A stretch of 64,000 nt of DNA from Mariniphaga anaerophila (GTDB lineage Bacteria > Bacteroidota > Bacteroidia > Bacteroidales > Prolixibacteraceae): NCBI RefSeq assembly GCF_900129025.1, contig NZ_FQUM01000002.1, positions 62,001 to 126,000 of the forward strand, in the 5' to 3' direction. Shown here piece after piece: positions 34,202 through 43,527 of this stretch; the first letter of the stretch is position 1; each line of letters begins with the position of its first letter. A program made the translations under genes and the position numbers. The notes under the pieces are model-generated. The model was given only the letters and a program-made list of their open reading frames with translations. It ran no database searches and was not told the DNA's origin.

Positions 34202-34495
34202 GTGCTTTTTAGCGTTTTTGTGGTGTTGGGCAGTATGTGTTTTCTATAAAAAATTGATGCTTTTTTGTGAATTCGTTGATGGGATTTTCTGTTGAGCACC
34301 TTATGTTTTTTTAATGTGTCTTTTAGTTTATTAAAAAGTGAAATGTTGTATTGTAGTGTGTTATAGATGGTTTGCTCTCGTATTTTCGTGCGTCGTTTTC
34401 TATTTCAATTCAACATTAAAATAAAAAAGAAAAAAAATAGTTTCCGGCGTAGGGTATTTGCTTTTTCAATCATTTTATATCAGAGAAGAAGCTAA

Positions 34496-35488
34496 ATGGA
34501 AAAGAAAGAAATCATAAACGAGTTAGTTAACAGAAAACCTCTACACCGGTCAAAAGGACTGTCGTCCTGGATTCAGCAATCTGCCGAAAATCAAAAAGAA
34601 TACATTCGTTATAAAAATACCTGGGCATTACTTCAGCGCGGCGAAGAGATGAATAAAAAGTTTGTTGCTGAAGATTTAAAACTGGTAAAACGAAAAATCG
34701 GGCTGACTAAAAACAGGTTCGATTTTCGCCAGCTTTTAAATTACGCTGCAATACTTGTTTTTGTGTTTGTTGCCGGATATTTTGTGCGTTCACTTACTAC
34801 CATGAAAGCGAACCGGCACGTGGTACTGAACGAAATTTCGGTTCCTAACGGAAACAGAAGTCTGGTGGTTTTCCCGGATGGAAGCAAAGCACTGTTGACA
34901 AACGGTTCTAAAATTACTTACCCCGGTAAATTTGCAGAAGACTCCAGGGATATCCGGTTGGAAGGCGAAGCCTTTTTTACTGTTAAGCACAATAAGAAGA
35001 GTCCGTTTTTCGTCAACATCGGCGCTAACCGGATTAAAGTGCTCGGCACCGAATTTTCGGTTTCTGCCTATCCCGAAGAAAACAGTGTGCGCGTTGATTT
35101 GGTTTCAGGACGGGTGCAGATGGATGTTGCCGAAGGAAACGGCAGGTACGAGTCGTACGTGTTAGAACCTCTGCACAGTTTAATTCTGGACAAAAAATCG
35201 GGAAAACTGAAAAAGCTACCCATTTCCGACAATTTCTACAAATATTGGCAAAAAGGCGAATACGATTTCAAAAATGAATCTTTTACCAGTCTGGCTAAAA
35301 AGATTGAGCGCATTTTCAGCGTAAAAATCATATTCGAAGACGATGCCATTGCAAACAGCACTTTTACAGGTGTATTCTACATTGATTCAAATATCTACAC
35401 AATAATCGAAACATTCAGGCGGGCGTCGAACATCCCGTTTGAATATAAAATTGAGAAAGACAAGATCTATATAAAAACTATTAAATGA
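34496..35488 (+). CDS. FecR family anti-sigma factor
   Basis: A 330-residue FecR-type protein that holds the ECF sigma factor at the inner membrane. The cytosolic N-terminal part (about 1-80) is followed by a transmembrane helix (LLNYAAILVFVFVAGYFV) and a periplasmic FecR domain (about 108-210, with FPDGSKALLTNGSKITYPGK and KVLGTEFSVSAYPEE), then DUF4974 (about 250-330, SFTSLAKKIERIFSVKIIFE). The C-terminal domain is thought to contact the STN domain of the receptor, encoded next. The standard sigma/FecR/SusC order supports the assignment. Confidence 0.94.
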   Translation: MEKKEIINELVNRKPLHRSKGLSSWIQQSAENQKEYIRYKNTWALLQRGEEMNKKFVAEDLKLVKRKIGLTKNRFDFRQLLNYAAILVFVFVAGYFVRSLTTMKANRHVVLNEISVPNGNRSLVVFPDGSKALLTNGSKITYPGKFAEDSRDIRLEGEAFFTVKHNKKSPFFVNIGANRIKVLGTEFSVSAYPEENSVRVDLVSGRVQMDVAEGNGRYESYVLEPLHSLILDKKSGKLKKLPISDNFYKYWQKGEYDFKNESFTSLAKKIERIFSVKIIFEDDAIANSTFTGVFYIDSNIYTIIETFRRASNIPFEYKIEKDKIYIKTIK

Positions 35489-35640
35489 ATGTGCCAATGA
35501 AAGAACCTTGAATTTAATCGAAAGCGGAAACTGCCCGCCAGCAATTTCCGCCTCTCAGGAAAACACGCGAATGTTTTCCGGTTTCTAAATTAATAACAAG
35601 CCTAAAAGGCTTAATTATCCACATTTAAAGAATCAAATGT

Positions 35641-38600
35641 ATGAAAAAAAATAGAATTTTTAGGGGGGGTAGGGAAAACCTTCCTGTCACTAAATTTATA
35701 AGAATTATGAAATTGACAAGTTTGCTTTTCATATTTGCGCTCATCCAGGTTTCTGCTGAAACCTACTCGCAAACTGCAAGGTTGACGCTCAACATGGAAG
35801 ATGCATCGTTGGCAACTCTTTTCGAAGAAATAGAAAAGACCTCTGATTTCCATTTTTTTTATGACAGCAGCAGTCTTGATTTGTCACAAAAAATGACGAT
35901 AACGGTTGAAGACTCGAACATCGAAACAGTGTTGGATAAGCTGTTTGGCGAATCCGGGATCTCCTACGAAATTTATGACCGTTACATTATTCTGAAAGGC
36001 AAAGCCGGAAGTAATGCAAAAAATGGAGCAGCAGTTCAGCAACAGCACGCTGTTTCCGGCTCGGTTACCGACAAAGGGAAACAGCCTTTGCCCGGTGTAA
36101 CAGTAATAATTAAAGGAACTTCGGACGGTACTGTTACTGATTTTGACGGAAACTACACGTTGAACAATGTTCCTGAAAATGCTACCCTTCAGTTTTCGTT
36201 TGTAGGGATGCGCACCCAGGAAGTAGAAGTAAGCGGCCAGAACGTTATCAATGTTCGGTTGGAAGAAGAAACCATTGGCATTGAAGAAGTGGTTGCCATT
36301 GGATACGGCACTCAGAAAAAAAGCGACCTTACCGGAGCAGTTGCTGCCGTAAGCGGCGATGAGCTGGCTACCAGTTCAAATATTTCTGTTGGTGGTGCTT
36401 TGCAGGGAAAACTTTCCGGATTGTCAATCATTAGTAAAAGTGGTTTTCCGGGATCAGAAACTTCAATCAACATCCGTGGAGTAGGCACATTCGGAAGTGG
36501 CGACAATCGCCCGTTGGTTGTAATTGATGGTATTCCGGTAGAAAACGGTTTTGAAACACTTAACCCCACCGATATCGAAAGTGTTAACGTATTAAAAGAT
36601 GCTTCTTCGGCAGCCATTTATGGTTCGAGAGCAGCCAATGGTGTTATTCTGGTTACTACCAAAAAAGGTACTTCCGGAAAAGCCAAGGTAAATATCAATG
36701 CACACTACGGTATGCAATCGCCGTCTAATATTATTGACGTGCTTTCTGCAAAGGAATTTGTTTCTGCAATTCAGGAAATGGCAGCCAACAAAAAAGCCAT
36801 TGACGGCGGAAATCCAACAACAAAATACGATGGCCTGAATCCGGCTGATTTCGGAAAAGGCACTGTTTGGAGCGATTATATTTATAAATCTGCACCAACT
36901 TACGATGTAAATGCAAGTATCAACGGCGGCAGCGAAAATATGCTGTATTACATGTCGGGCGAATTCTTAAGCCAGGACGGGATTGGAATTAACACCGGTT
37001 TCAAAAAAGGAACTTTAAGGGCGAATGTACAAGGAAACGTAAGCGACAAAGTTACCGTGGGTAACAACATTCACCTTGCTTATATGTACACCACAGGAAG
37101 TTCGGACAACCGCTACTCCGACGTTATTTTTAATGCTCCGATTACTGATGCTTACGACGAAGACGGCTCGTACGGAGAGCCTGGAAGCCTGACTGCTTCG
37201 AAAAATGCAATTGCAGAGGTAGCCTGGAGAACTCCGGAAAACAACAACTACCGGGTAATGGACAACTTCTTTCTGGAAATGAATTTTACCGATTGGTTGA
37301 AGTTCAGGTTCAACGGTGCAGTTGACATGGTTTACAATGAATACAGCCTGTTTTCTCCCTTATACAACGACGGCGGGCAAACCAACAGCGTGAACAGCCT
37401 GGTTAACGAACGCGAAAAAAACCTGATGTGGGTAACAGACTATCTGCTTTATGCTGATAAAAAATTCGGAGACCACACGTTGAACGCAATGGCTGGTTTT
37501 TCTCAACAGTTAATTTCTGTGGATAACCTTTACGGTGGAGTAAAAGATTTTGTTTCTGAAGTAGATAATATGCAGGTGATTGACGGCGGAACCAATTCTG
37601 TGGAACGCGACCTGAGCGGCGGCAAAAGTGAATTGGCGCTGGCATCGTACTTTGGCAGAATTAACTACGATTATAAACAGAAATACCTGTTCTCTTTCAA
37701 CCTGAGGGCTGACGGCTCTTCACGTTTTAAAGGAGACAACCGTTGGGGAGTTTTCCCGTCTTTCTCCGGTGGATGGAGACTTTCAGAAGAAGACTTTTTT
37801 AGCTCAGCTATTGTCAATTCATTAAAATTGAGAGCATCCTGGGGGCAGTTGGGTAACCAGTCAATTGGCTCGTGGTATCCGACTATTGCACCGGTTGCAA
37901 AACAAAATGTTATTCTGGGTGCCGGCGGCAACAACCAGCAGCTTTATTCTGGTTACAGCCAGACTGTACTTGGAAATCCGAACCTGAAATGGGAAACAAC
38001 TTCTGTTACCAATATCGGTTTCGACCTTGGTTTGTACAAAAACAAAATTTTCTTTACCGCTGATTATTTCATCAAAAACACCGACGGAATTTTACGCACA
38101 ATGGTACTTCCGCTGTCTGTAGGTATGGGAGCGCCCAACGTAAATTATGCACAGGTACAAAACAGTGGGGTAGACCTTGATCTTACGTACAAAGGACAGG
38201 TAAACGACTTTTCATACTCCATTGCAGCAAATGCTTCTTTCCTGAAAAACCAGATTAAAAAGCTGAGCGAAGGAATTGATGAAGAAGTAATTTCAATTGG
38301 TTCGTACGGAGGTGTCACCATCAACCGCGTGGGAGAGCCTATCAGCGCATTGTACGGTTACAAAACCAATGGCTTGATAACTACCCCGGAACAAGCTCAG
38401 AAGATGAAAGACATGGGGCAGGGGAATGCCAAAGTAGGCCGCCTGGCTTATGTTGATGCAAACGGCGATAAAAAAATCGATGGCGACGACCGGGTAATTC
38501 TGGGAAGTTATATTCCGAAAGTAACACTGGGAACAACACTTTCTGCCAATTGGAGAAACTTCGATTTTAATGCTGTTTTTTCAGCAGTTTTGGGTCGGAA

Positions 38601-38988
38601 ACAACACTCCCCAATGTCGTTCCAAAACCGTATGCCAAACAGAAATATGAGTCGCAAATGGTACGACAACCGCTGGGTCTTAGGTGAAGATGCCGAAGGA
38701 AAATATCCTGCAATAATTCAGTCGGAATCGTACGAAGAAATGACTGACCTGATGGTTTCAAATACTTCATTCATGAAAATGAGGTCAATCTCTCTCGGTT
38801 ATTCCCACACTTTTAGCGATTTCAAAGCCCGGATGTATGTTACAGGCGAAAACCTGCTAACAGTTACCCACAAAGATTTTGATGGTTTCGACCCCGAAAA
38901 CGGGAACAGCGTTGGCCATTACACCAATTGGGGGTACGATTATCCTACAGCTAAAATATTTATTGTTGGAGTTAATGTAGAATTTTAA
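35641..38988 (+). CDS. SusC-type TonB-dependent receptor with STN domain
   Basis: A 1115-residue outer-membrane receptor that imports glycan fragments using TonB energy. The N-terminal extension before the signal peptide (MKLTSLLFIFALIQVSAETYSQ begins at residue 23; quoted only to show the site) is typical of SusC proteins. Then STN domain (about 50-115, for signalling to FecR), carboxypeptidase-like domain (about 138-215, GSVTDKGKQPLPGVTVIIKG), plug (about 225-345, LVVIDGIPVENGFETLNP and AIYGSRAANGVILVTTKKG) and the 22-strand barrel ending in VGVNVEF. The start is flanked by A8 and G7 homopolymers (see findings). SusD follows after 12 bp. Confidence 0.96.
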   Translation: MKKNRIFRGGRENLPVTKFIRIMKLTSLLFIFALIQVSAETYSQTARLTLNMEDASLATLFEEIEKTSDFHFFYDSSSLDLSQKMTITVEDSNIETVLDKLFGESGISYEIYDRYIILKGKAGSNAKNGAAVQQQHAVSGSVTDKGKQPLPGVTVIIKGTSDGTVTDFDGNYTLNNVPENATLQFSFVGMRTQEVEVSGQNVINVRLEEETIGIEEVVAIGYGTQKKSDLTGAVAAVSGDELATSSNISVGGALQGKLSGLSIISKSGFPGSETSINIRGVGTFGSGDNRPLVVIDGIPVENGFETLNPTDIESVNVLKDASSAAIYGSRAANGVILVTTKKGTSGKAKVNINAHYGMQSPSNIIDVLSAKEFVSAIQEMAANKKAIDGGNPTTKYDGLNPADFGKGTVWSDYIYKSAPTYDVNASINGGSENMLYYMSGEFLSQDGIGINTGFKKGTLRANVQGNVSDKVTVGNNIHLAYMYTTGSSDNRYSDVIFNAPITDAYDEDGSYGEPGSLTASKNAIAEVAWRTPENNNYRVMDNFFLEMNFTDWLKFRFNGAVDMVYNEYSLFSPLYNDGGQTNSVNSLVNEREKNLMWVTDYLLYADKKFGDHTLNAMAGFSQQLISVDNLYGGVKDFVSEVDNMQVIDGGTNSVERDLSGGKSELALASYFGRINYDYKQKYLFSFNLRADGSSRFKGDNRWGVFPSFSGGWRLSEEDFFSSAIVNSLKLRASWGQLGNQSIGSWYPTIAPVAKQNVILGAGGNNQQLYSGYSQTVLGNPNLKWETTSVTNIGFDLGLYKNKIFFTADYFIKNTDGILRTMVLPLSVGMGAPNVNYAQVQNSGVDLDLTYKGQVNDFSYSIAANASFLKNQIKKLSEGIDEEVISIGSYGGVTINRVGEPISALYGYKTNGLITTPEQAQKMKDMGQGNAKVGRLAYVDANGDKKIDGDDRVILGSYIPKVTLGTTLSANWRNFDFNAVFSAVLGRKQHSPMSFQNRMPNRNMSRKWYDNRWVLGEDAEGKYPAIIQSESYEEMTDLMVSNTSFMKMRSISLGYSHTFSDFKARMYVTGENLLTVTHKDFDGFDPENGNSVGHYTNWGYDYPTAKIFIVGVNVEF

Positions 38989-39000
38989 AGAAATAAGAAA

Positions 39001-40614
39001 ATGAAAAAGTTCAATATAGTAGTTTTCATTCTGTTTATCAGTATTCTTACGGGATGTATGGACGATTTTCTGGAAAGAAATCCATACGGAACCATTGATG
39101 AAAATACATTTTTTACGAAAGCAGAACATGCTGATTTAGCAGCAATGGCTTGCTACAAAAATTTGCAGAAACTCAACGGCCACTGGGCAGATGCTCAGTT
39201 GGAACTGGGAATGACTGGCGATTTTTCTTCTGCCGGTTTTAAAGACGCGCAACCGTTTTACGTGGGGTCTTTTAATCCAAACGAAAGCAACGTGGTAAAA
39301 GGCATCTGGAAACGGGCGTACGAAGGTATCGCTGTATGTAATAACAACATTGCCGGCGTTACAAACATGGATGAAAGCATTATCGATGCAGAAGATAAAA
39401 ATCAGTACCTCGCTGAGATGAGGTTTATTCGTGCTTTCTGGTATTTCAGGTTGGTTCAGTTTTACGGAGATGTTCCGTTGCGCCTCGAACCGGTAACTGA
39501 TCCTACAAACGATGATGTGGTACAGATGGCTGCAACTTCAAAAGAAAAAGTGCTTACCGATTTGGTTATTCCTGACCTTACTTTTGCCGCAAAAAATCTT
39601 CCCGAAAAATGGAACGATGCTTATTACAACCGCGCCACAGTGGGTGCGGCAGAAGCCTATTTGTTAGAAGTGAATGTGTACCTGGGGAACTACGACGAAG
39701 CAATTACTGCCGGTCAGGAAGTATTGAAACAGGGATATTCTCTTATCGAAAATCCCGGCAACGTGTTGCGTGTTGATTACGAAGCTTCTCCTGAAATAAT
39801 TTTCTCGGTTGCGTTCGGAAACGGTGTTGAAACATACCGCGAGTACTACTTTGGAACAAAAGAAGACCTGGGAGAAGACGGACGTATTATGCGGGGAGAT
39901 ACTTATTCAGGAGACTATTTTTATCCTTCCGAAGAGTTTGTTGATTTCTTCCAGACAATTGATGGTAAATCCGTTGAAGAAGGCTCTGAATATTACGATG
40001 AAAATGTAACCTGGAAAAACAGGGATCCGCGTTTCGACTGTACTTTCTTTACCGAAATGGATGAAATTACCACTACCACCGGCGAAGTTTTCCAATGGAA
40101 TCCCGAGTGGCTGGTAAATAAACCAACCGGATTCGATATTCAGAAAAGAGGGGTTTGGTATGGCGATAATACCTGGAACAAAAGAACAGACATTCATTTG
40201 ATGAGGCTTCCGAGAGTTTACCTTTTAATGGCTGAAGCTTACGCCCAAAAGAACGATTTTGTGAATGCAGCAAAATATGTTGAACAGGTAAGAAGCCGCG
40301 CCCGCCGGTTTGCTTTGGATAACAGCAGCAAATATGTTCCCGAAGGCCTCGCTCCCGAGCAGGTTTTGCCGGCGCCAGCCATCGCTTCTGTAGAAGATGC
40401 AATGGCAGCCATAAATTACGAAGCAAGGGTTGAGTTTTTTGCCGAAGACTGCATCCGTTATTTCGACCTCAAACGTTGGGGCAAATTGTCGGAAGAATGG
40501 TCAAGGGTTGGTAACTTCCTGTGGAACGACAAATTGTACAACCTGCCAATTCCGTCAGACGAATTGAATGCTAATGAAAAGATAACACAAAACCATACAG
40601 GATGGGGTAATTAA
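39001..40614 (+). CDS. SusD/RagB family glycan-binding lipoprotein
   Basis: A 537-residue surface lipoprotein that covers the SusC barrel and binds the glycan. The signal peptide ends in a lipobox ILTGC (Cys19). The SusD fold shows an N-terminal helical part (LERNPYGTIDENTFFTKAEH, then TPR-like helices) and the C-terminal part with LPRVYLLMAEAYAQKNDFVN, NYEARVEFFAEDCIRYFDLK and the ending NHTGWGN. Twelve base pairs separate it from susC; a strong terminator follows 28 bp downstream. Confidence 0.96.
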   Translation: MKKFNIVVFILFISILTGCMDDFLERNPYGTIDENTFFTKAEHADLAAMACYKNLQKLNGHWADAQLELGMTGDFSSAGFKDAQPFYVGSFNPNESNVVKGIWKRAYEGIAVCNNNIAGVTNMDESIIDAEDKNQYLAEMRFIRAFWYFRLVQFYGDVPLRLEPVTDPTNDDVVQMAATSKEKVLTDLVIPDLTFAAKNLPEKWNDAYYNRATVGAAEAYLLEVNVYLGNYDEAITAGQEVLKQGYSLIENPGNVLRVDYEASPEIIFSVAFGNGVETYREYYFGTKEDLGEDGRIMRGDTYSGDYFYPSEEFVDFFQTIDGKSVEEGSEYYDENVTWKNRDPRFDCTFFTEMDEITTTTGEVFQWNPEWLVNKPTGFDIQKRGVWYGDNTWNKRTDIHLMRLPRVYLLMAEAYAQKNDFVNAAKYVEQVRSRARRFALDNSSKYVPEGLAPEQVLPAPAIASVEDAMAAINYEARVEFFAEDCIRYFDLKRWGKLSEEWSRVGNFLWNDKLYNLPIPSDELNANEKITQNHTGWGN

Positions 40615-40641
40615 TGTAGTTTTAAATTTTTAACCTACATT

Positions 40642-40677
40642 GCAGGGAGCTCGGACAAATCAGCTCCCTGCTTTTTT
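40642..40677 (+). terminator. Intrinsic terminator behind susD
   Basis: GCAGGGAGCT (40642-40651) pairs perfectly with AGCTCCCTGC (40662-40671), followed by TTTTTT. It ends 14 bp before the metallophosphoesterase ATG, so it splits the SusCD transcript from the enzyme genes at least in part. Confidence 0.85.
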
Positions 40678-40690
40678 AATATACATAATC

Positions 40691-41764
40691 ATGTCAAAAC
40701 ACGCGTTTCTTCTTCTAATTTTTGTCACCGCATTTTTTGTGGGATATGGCCGTGGCAACGTCGAAAATGAACCCACGCTTTCCGATAAAAATTCATTTTC
40801 TATAATCGTATTACCCGATCCCCAGAGTTACACCAAGTTTGGTGTTAATCAGCCCATATTTGATTTGATGACCGCCTGGGTGGAAAACAATATTGACAAG
40901 CTGAATATTAAAGCAGTATTTTGCACGGGAGACCTGGTTGAGCAAAACGAATACCTGCTTCCCGACGGAATAAACGGAGACCAGACCTCCCGCGAACAAT
41001 GGATTGCCGTTTCCCGGGCATTTGAAAAACTCGACAACAAAGTGCCATATATCATCAGCACCGGTAATCATGATTATGGGTATAAAAGATCGGAAAATGC
41101 GCTGACCCGCTTTCCCGAATATTTTCCGGTGGAACGCAATAATAAATGGGACAGTTGCCTGGTTAGTGTTTTTAATAACCGCCACGGAATGCCCACACTG
41201 GAAAATTCAGCTTATGTTTTCGAAAATGAAAACTGGGGAAAACTGCTTGTGATTACCACCGAATTTACTCCGCGCGACGAGGTGCTTAATTGGGCAAAAA
41301 ACCTTTCTTCAGAAAAAAAATATCAGGATCATAAGGTGATATTTCTGACTCACTCATACCTCGATGGCGATGGCGAACGCATTGCAGAAGAAAGCTACAA
41401 ACTTGCGCCGGCAAATTACGGCAACGACATTTGGGAAAAGCTGCTTTATCCGGCTTCAAATATTCGAATGCTCATTTGCGGGCACTATTGTACAATCGGA
41501 AGTTTTGAGGAAAATGTCAGCTCCCGCATCGATAGAAATAGTGATGGGAAAGAGGTTTTTCAAATGATGTTTAATGCACAGACCGAAGGTGGAGGCTGGC
41601 ACGGCAACGGGGGCGACGGCTGGCTTCGTATTCTCGAATTTATGCCCGATGGAAAATCCATTCAGGTAAAAACCTATTCGCCGTTTTTCGGCATTTCTCC
41701 AACCACTAAAAAACACGCATGGAGAACAGAACCATGGGACGAATTTGTAATTGATTTGAACTAA
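40691..41764 (+). CDS. Exported metallophosphoesterase
   Basis: A calcineurin-like phosphoesterase of 357 residues, started at the ATG at 40691 because MSKHAFLLLIFVTAFFVGYG is a signal peptide; the frame is open from 40640 but that would run through the terminator. The dimetal core is visible: VLPDPQSYTKFG (first Asp), FCTGDLVEQ (GDxx), STGNHDYG (GNHD), FLTHSYLDGDG and CGHYCTIGS. In a glycan locus it may remove phosphate from phosphorylated sugars such as mannose-phosphate; that role is inference from the alpha-mannosidase downstream. Confidence 0.85.
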   Translation: MSKHAFLLLIFVTAFFVGYGRGNVENEPTLSDKNSFSIIVLPDPQSYTKFGVNQPIFDLMTAWVENNIDKLNIKAVFCTGDLVEQNEYLLPDGINGDQTSREQWIAVSRAFEKLDNKVPYIISTGNHDYGYKRSENALTRFPEYFPVERNNKWDSCLVSVFNNRHGMPTLENSAYVFENENWGKLLVITTEFTPRDEVLNWAKNLSSEKKYQDHKVIFLTHSYLDGDGERIAEESYKLAPANYGNDIWEKLLYPASNIRMLICGHYCTIGSFEENVSSRIDRNSDGKEVFQMMFNAQTEGGGWHGNGGDGWLRILEFMPDGKSIQVKTYSPFFGISPTTKKHAWRTEPWDEFVIDLN

Positions 41765-41778
41765 AAATACCCAATAAT

Positions 41779-43368
41779 ATGAAGACTTTATTTTTTTTGC
41801 TTTTTAGCATTTTCGCTTTTCTTTCCGTTTCAGCAGTAAACATTATCCCTTACCCGTCGAAGGTTTCAGAATCTTCGGGCAAAGTGGTTCTCAAGAAAAA
41901 ACTGGTTGTAAGTTATTCTGATGATCTTACTGCCGAAGGCATTTATTTGAGCCGGGTGCTCGAAAATGACTTTGCAATTACAACAAAAAACAACAAAAAA
42001 AGAGCGGTGGTTTTGCTGAAGAAAAATCCGTCGCTGCTAACCCGTCTTGGCGAAGAAGGTTACCTGCTGGATGCGAAAAACAATAAGGTTGTTATTCAGG
42101 CAGCCACCGGGCGTGGAGTTTTCTATGGTATTCAGACGCTGCGGCAGATTATTGAAAAAGGTTCGGGGTCAACCTGTTTTGTCAATGGCGTAGAAATTGA
42201 AGACAGCCCGCGCTTTAGCTGGAGGGCTTTTATGCTCGACGAAAGCCGTAACTTTAAAGGAATGAAAGTGGTTAAAGAGCTGCTCGATGAAATGGCGTTG
42301 CTGAAATTGAACACTTTTCACTGGCACTTAACCGACGACCAGGGCTGGCGCATCGAAATAGAAAAATATCCGTTGCTCACACAAATAGGTGCACGGCGCG
42401 ATTCAACACAGTCGGGCGTTTGGCCTGGTGGTTGGAGCAGCACGGTTTACGACACTACGCCGCACGAAGGATTTTATACGAAACAGCAAATTCGCGAGAT
42501 TCTGAAATATGCAAAAGAACGTCACATTCAGGTTATTCCCGAGATTGAAATGCCGGGGCATGCTTGTGCTGCAATTGCTTCGTACCCGTGGCTTGGCGTT
42601 TCTAAAAAGAAAATTAGTGTTCCGGCAAAATTTGGCGTTCATTACGATGTATTCGATTTTACCGACAGCCGCGTAGAAAACTTTTTAAAAGATGTACTCG
42701 ACGAAATTTTCGAACTGTTTCCTGCGCCAATAGTTCACATTGGAGGAGACGAAGTGCGCCACGATCAGTGGGAGTCTTCCCCCGAGATAAACAAATTTAT
42801 GCAGGAAAACGGCATCGAATCATACTCCGACTTGCAGGTGTGGTTCACCAACCGGATGTCGAAATACATCGAATCCAAAGGACACCGGATGATGGGATGG
42901 AACGACATTATGGGCGTGCAGTTGCACGAGTACAACAAAGAGGAACAAGTGAAAGAAAAACTTGCTCAAAGCGCCATTGTGCATTTTTGGAAAGGCGATT
43001 TGGATTTGGTAAAACAGGCTGTCTCTGCCGGGCACGAAATTGTAAATTCATACCACGAGTTTACATACCTGGATTATGATTACGAAAGAATTCCGCTCGA
43101 AAAGGCATACAGTTTTAACCCGGTTCCCGAAGGGCTTCCCGCCGGCTTGAATAATAAAATACTTGGTTTGGGATGCCAGATGTGGGGAGAGTGGATTCCT
43201 ACCAAAGAATCGATGGAGCAGCGGGTTTTTCCGCGCATTGCAGCGTATGCCGAGGTGGGCTGGACATCAACAGAACAGAAAGATTACACCCGTTTTACAG
43301 AGGCGCTTCCTTTCTTTATTAATCGTTGGAAAAAGGCAGGAATTAATTACAACCAAGACGCTGAGTAA
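41779..43368 (+). CDS. GH20 beta-N-acetylhexosaminidase
   Basis: A 529-residue exported enzyme that removes terminal beta-GlcNAc or beta-GalNAc by substrate-assisted catalysis. Signal peptide (KTLFFLLFSIFAFLSVSA), small N-terminal GH20b domain (about 20-135) and TIM barrel starting at SPRFSWRAFMLDESRNFKG. The catalytic pair is Asp324-Glu325 in HIGGDEVRHDQW; other conserved parts are FHWHLTDDQGWRIEI and EIEMPGHACAA. It follows the metallophosphoesterase by 14 bp and is in the same unit. Confidence 0.95.
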   Translation: MKTLFFLLFSIFAFLSVSAVNIIPYPSKVSESSGKVVLKKKLVVSYSDDLTAEGIYLSRVLENDFAITTKNNKKRAVVLLKKNPSLLTRLGEEGYLLDAKNNKVVIQAATGRGVFYGIQTLRQIIEKGSGSTCFVNGVEIEDSPRFSWRAFMLDESRNFKGMKVVKELLDEMALLKLNTFHWHLTDDQGWRIEIEKYPLLTQIGARRDSTQSGVWPGGWSSTVYDTTPHEGFYTKQQIREILKYAKERHIQVIPEIEMPGHACAAIASYPWLGVSKKKISVPAKFGVHYDVFDFTDSRVENFLKDVLDEIFELFPAPIVHIGGDEVRHDQWESSPEINKFMQENGIESYSDLQVWFTNRMSKYIESKGHRMMGWNDIMGVQLHEYNKEEQVKEKLAQSAIVHFWKGDLDLVKQAVSAGHEIVNSYHEFTYLDYDYERIPLEKAYSFNPVPEGLPAGLNNKILGLGCQMWGEWIPTKESMEQRVFPRIAAYAEVGWTSTEQKDYTRFTEALPFFINRWKKAGINYNQDAE

Positions 43369-43527
43369 CCCAGTGGGAATTGTTCTGTCTCGGAGTTTTT
43401 GTTCCCAAAAGGTTCAATTGAATTAACGGCAGAACGTAAATCGCTCAAACAATAAGGGCGCTTTTGATGCTGAAAAAGATGTTGAAAGGCGGGGCTCTGA
43501 ATCATTAAAACAAATATTTTCAGGGAT

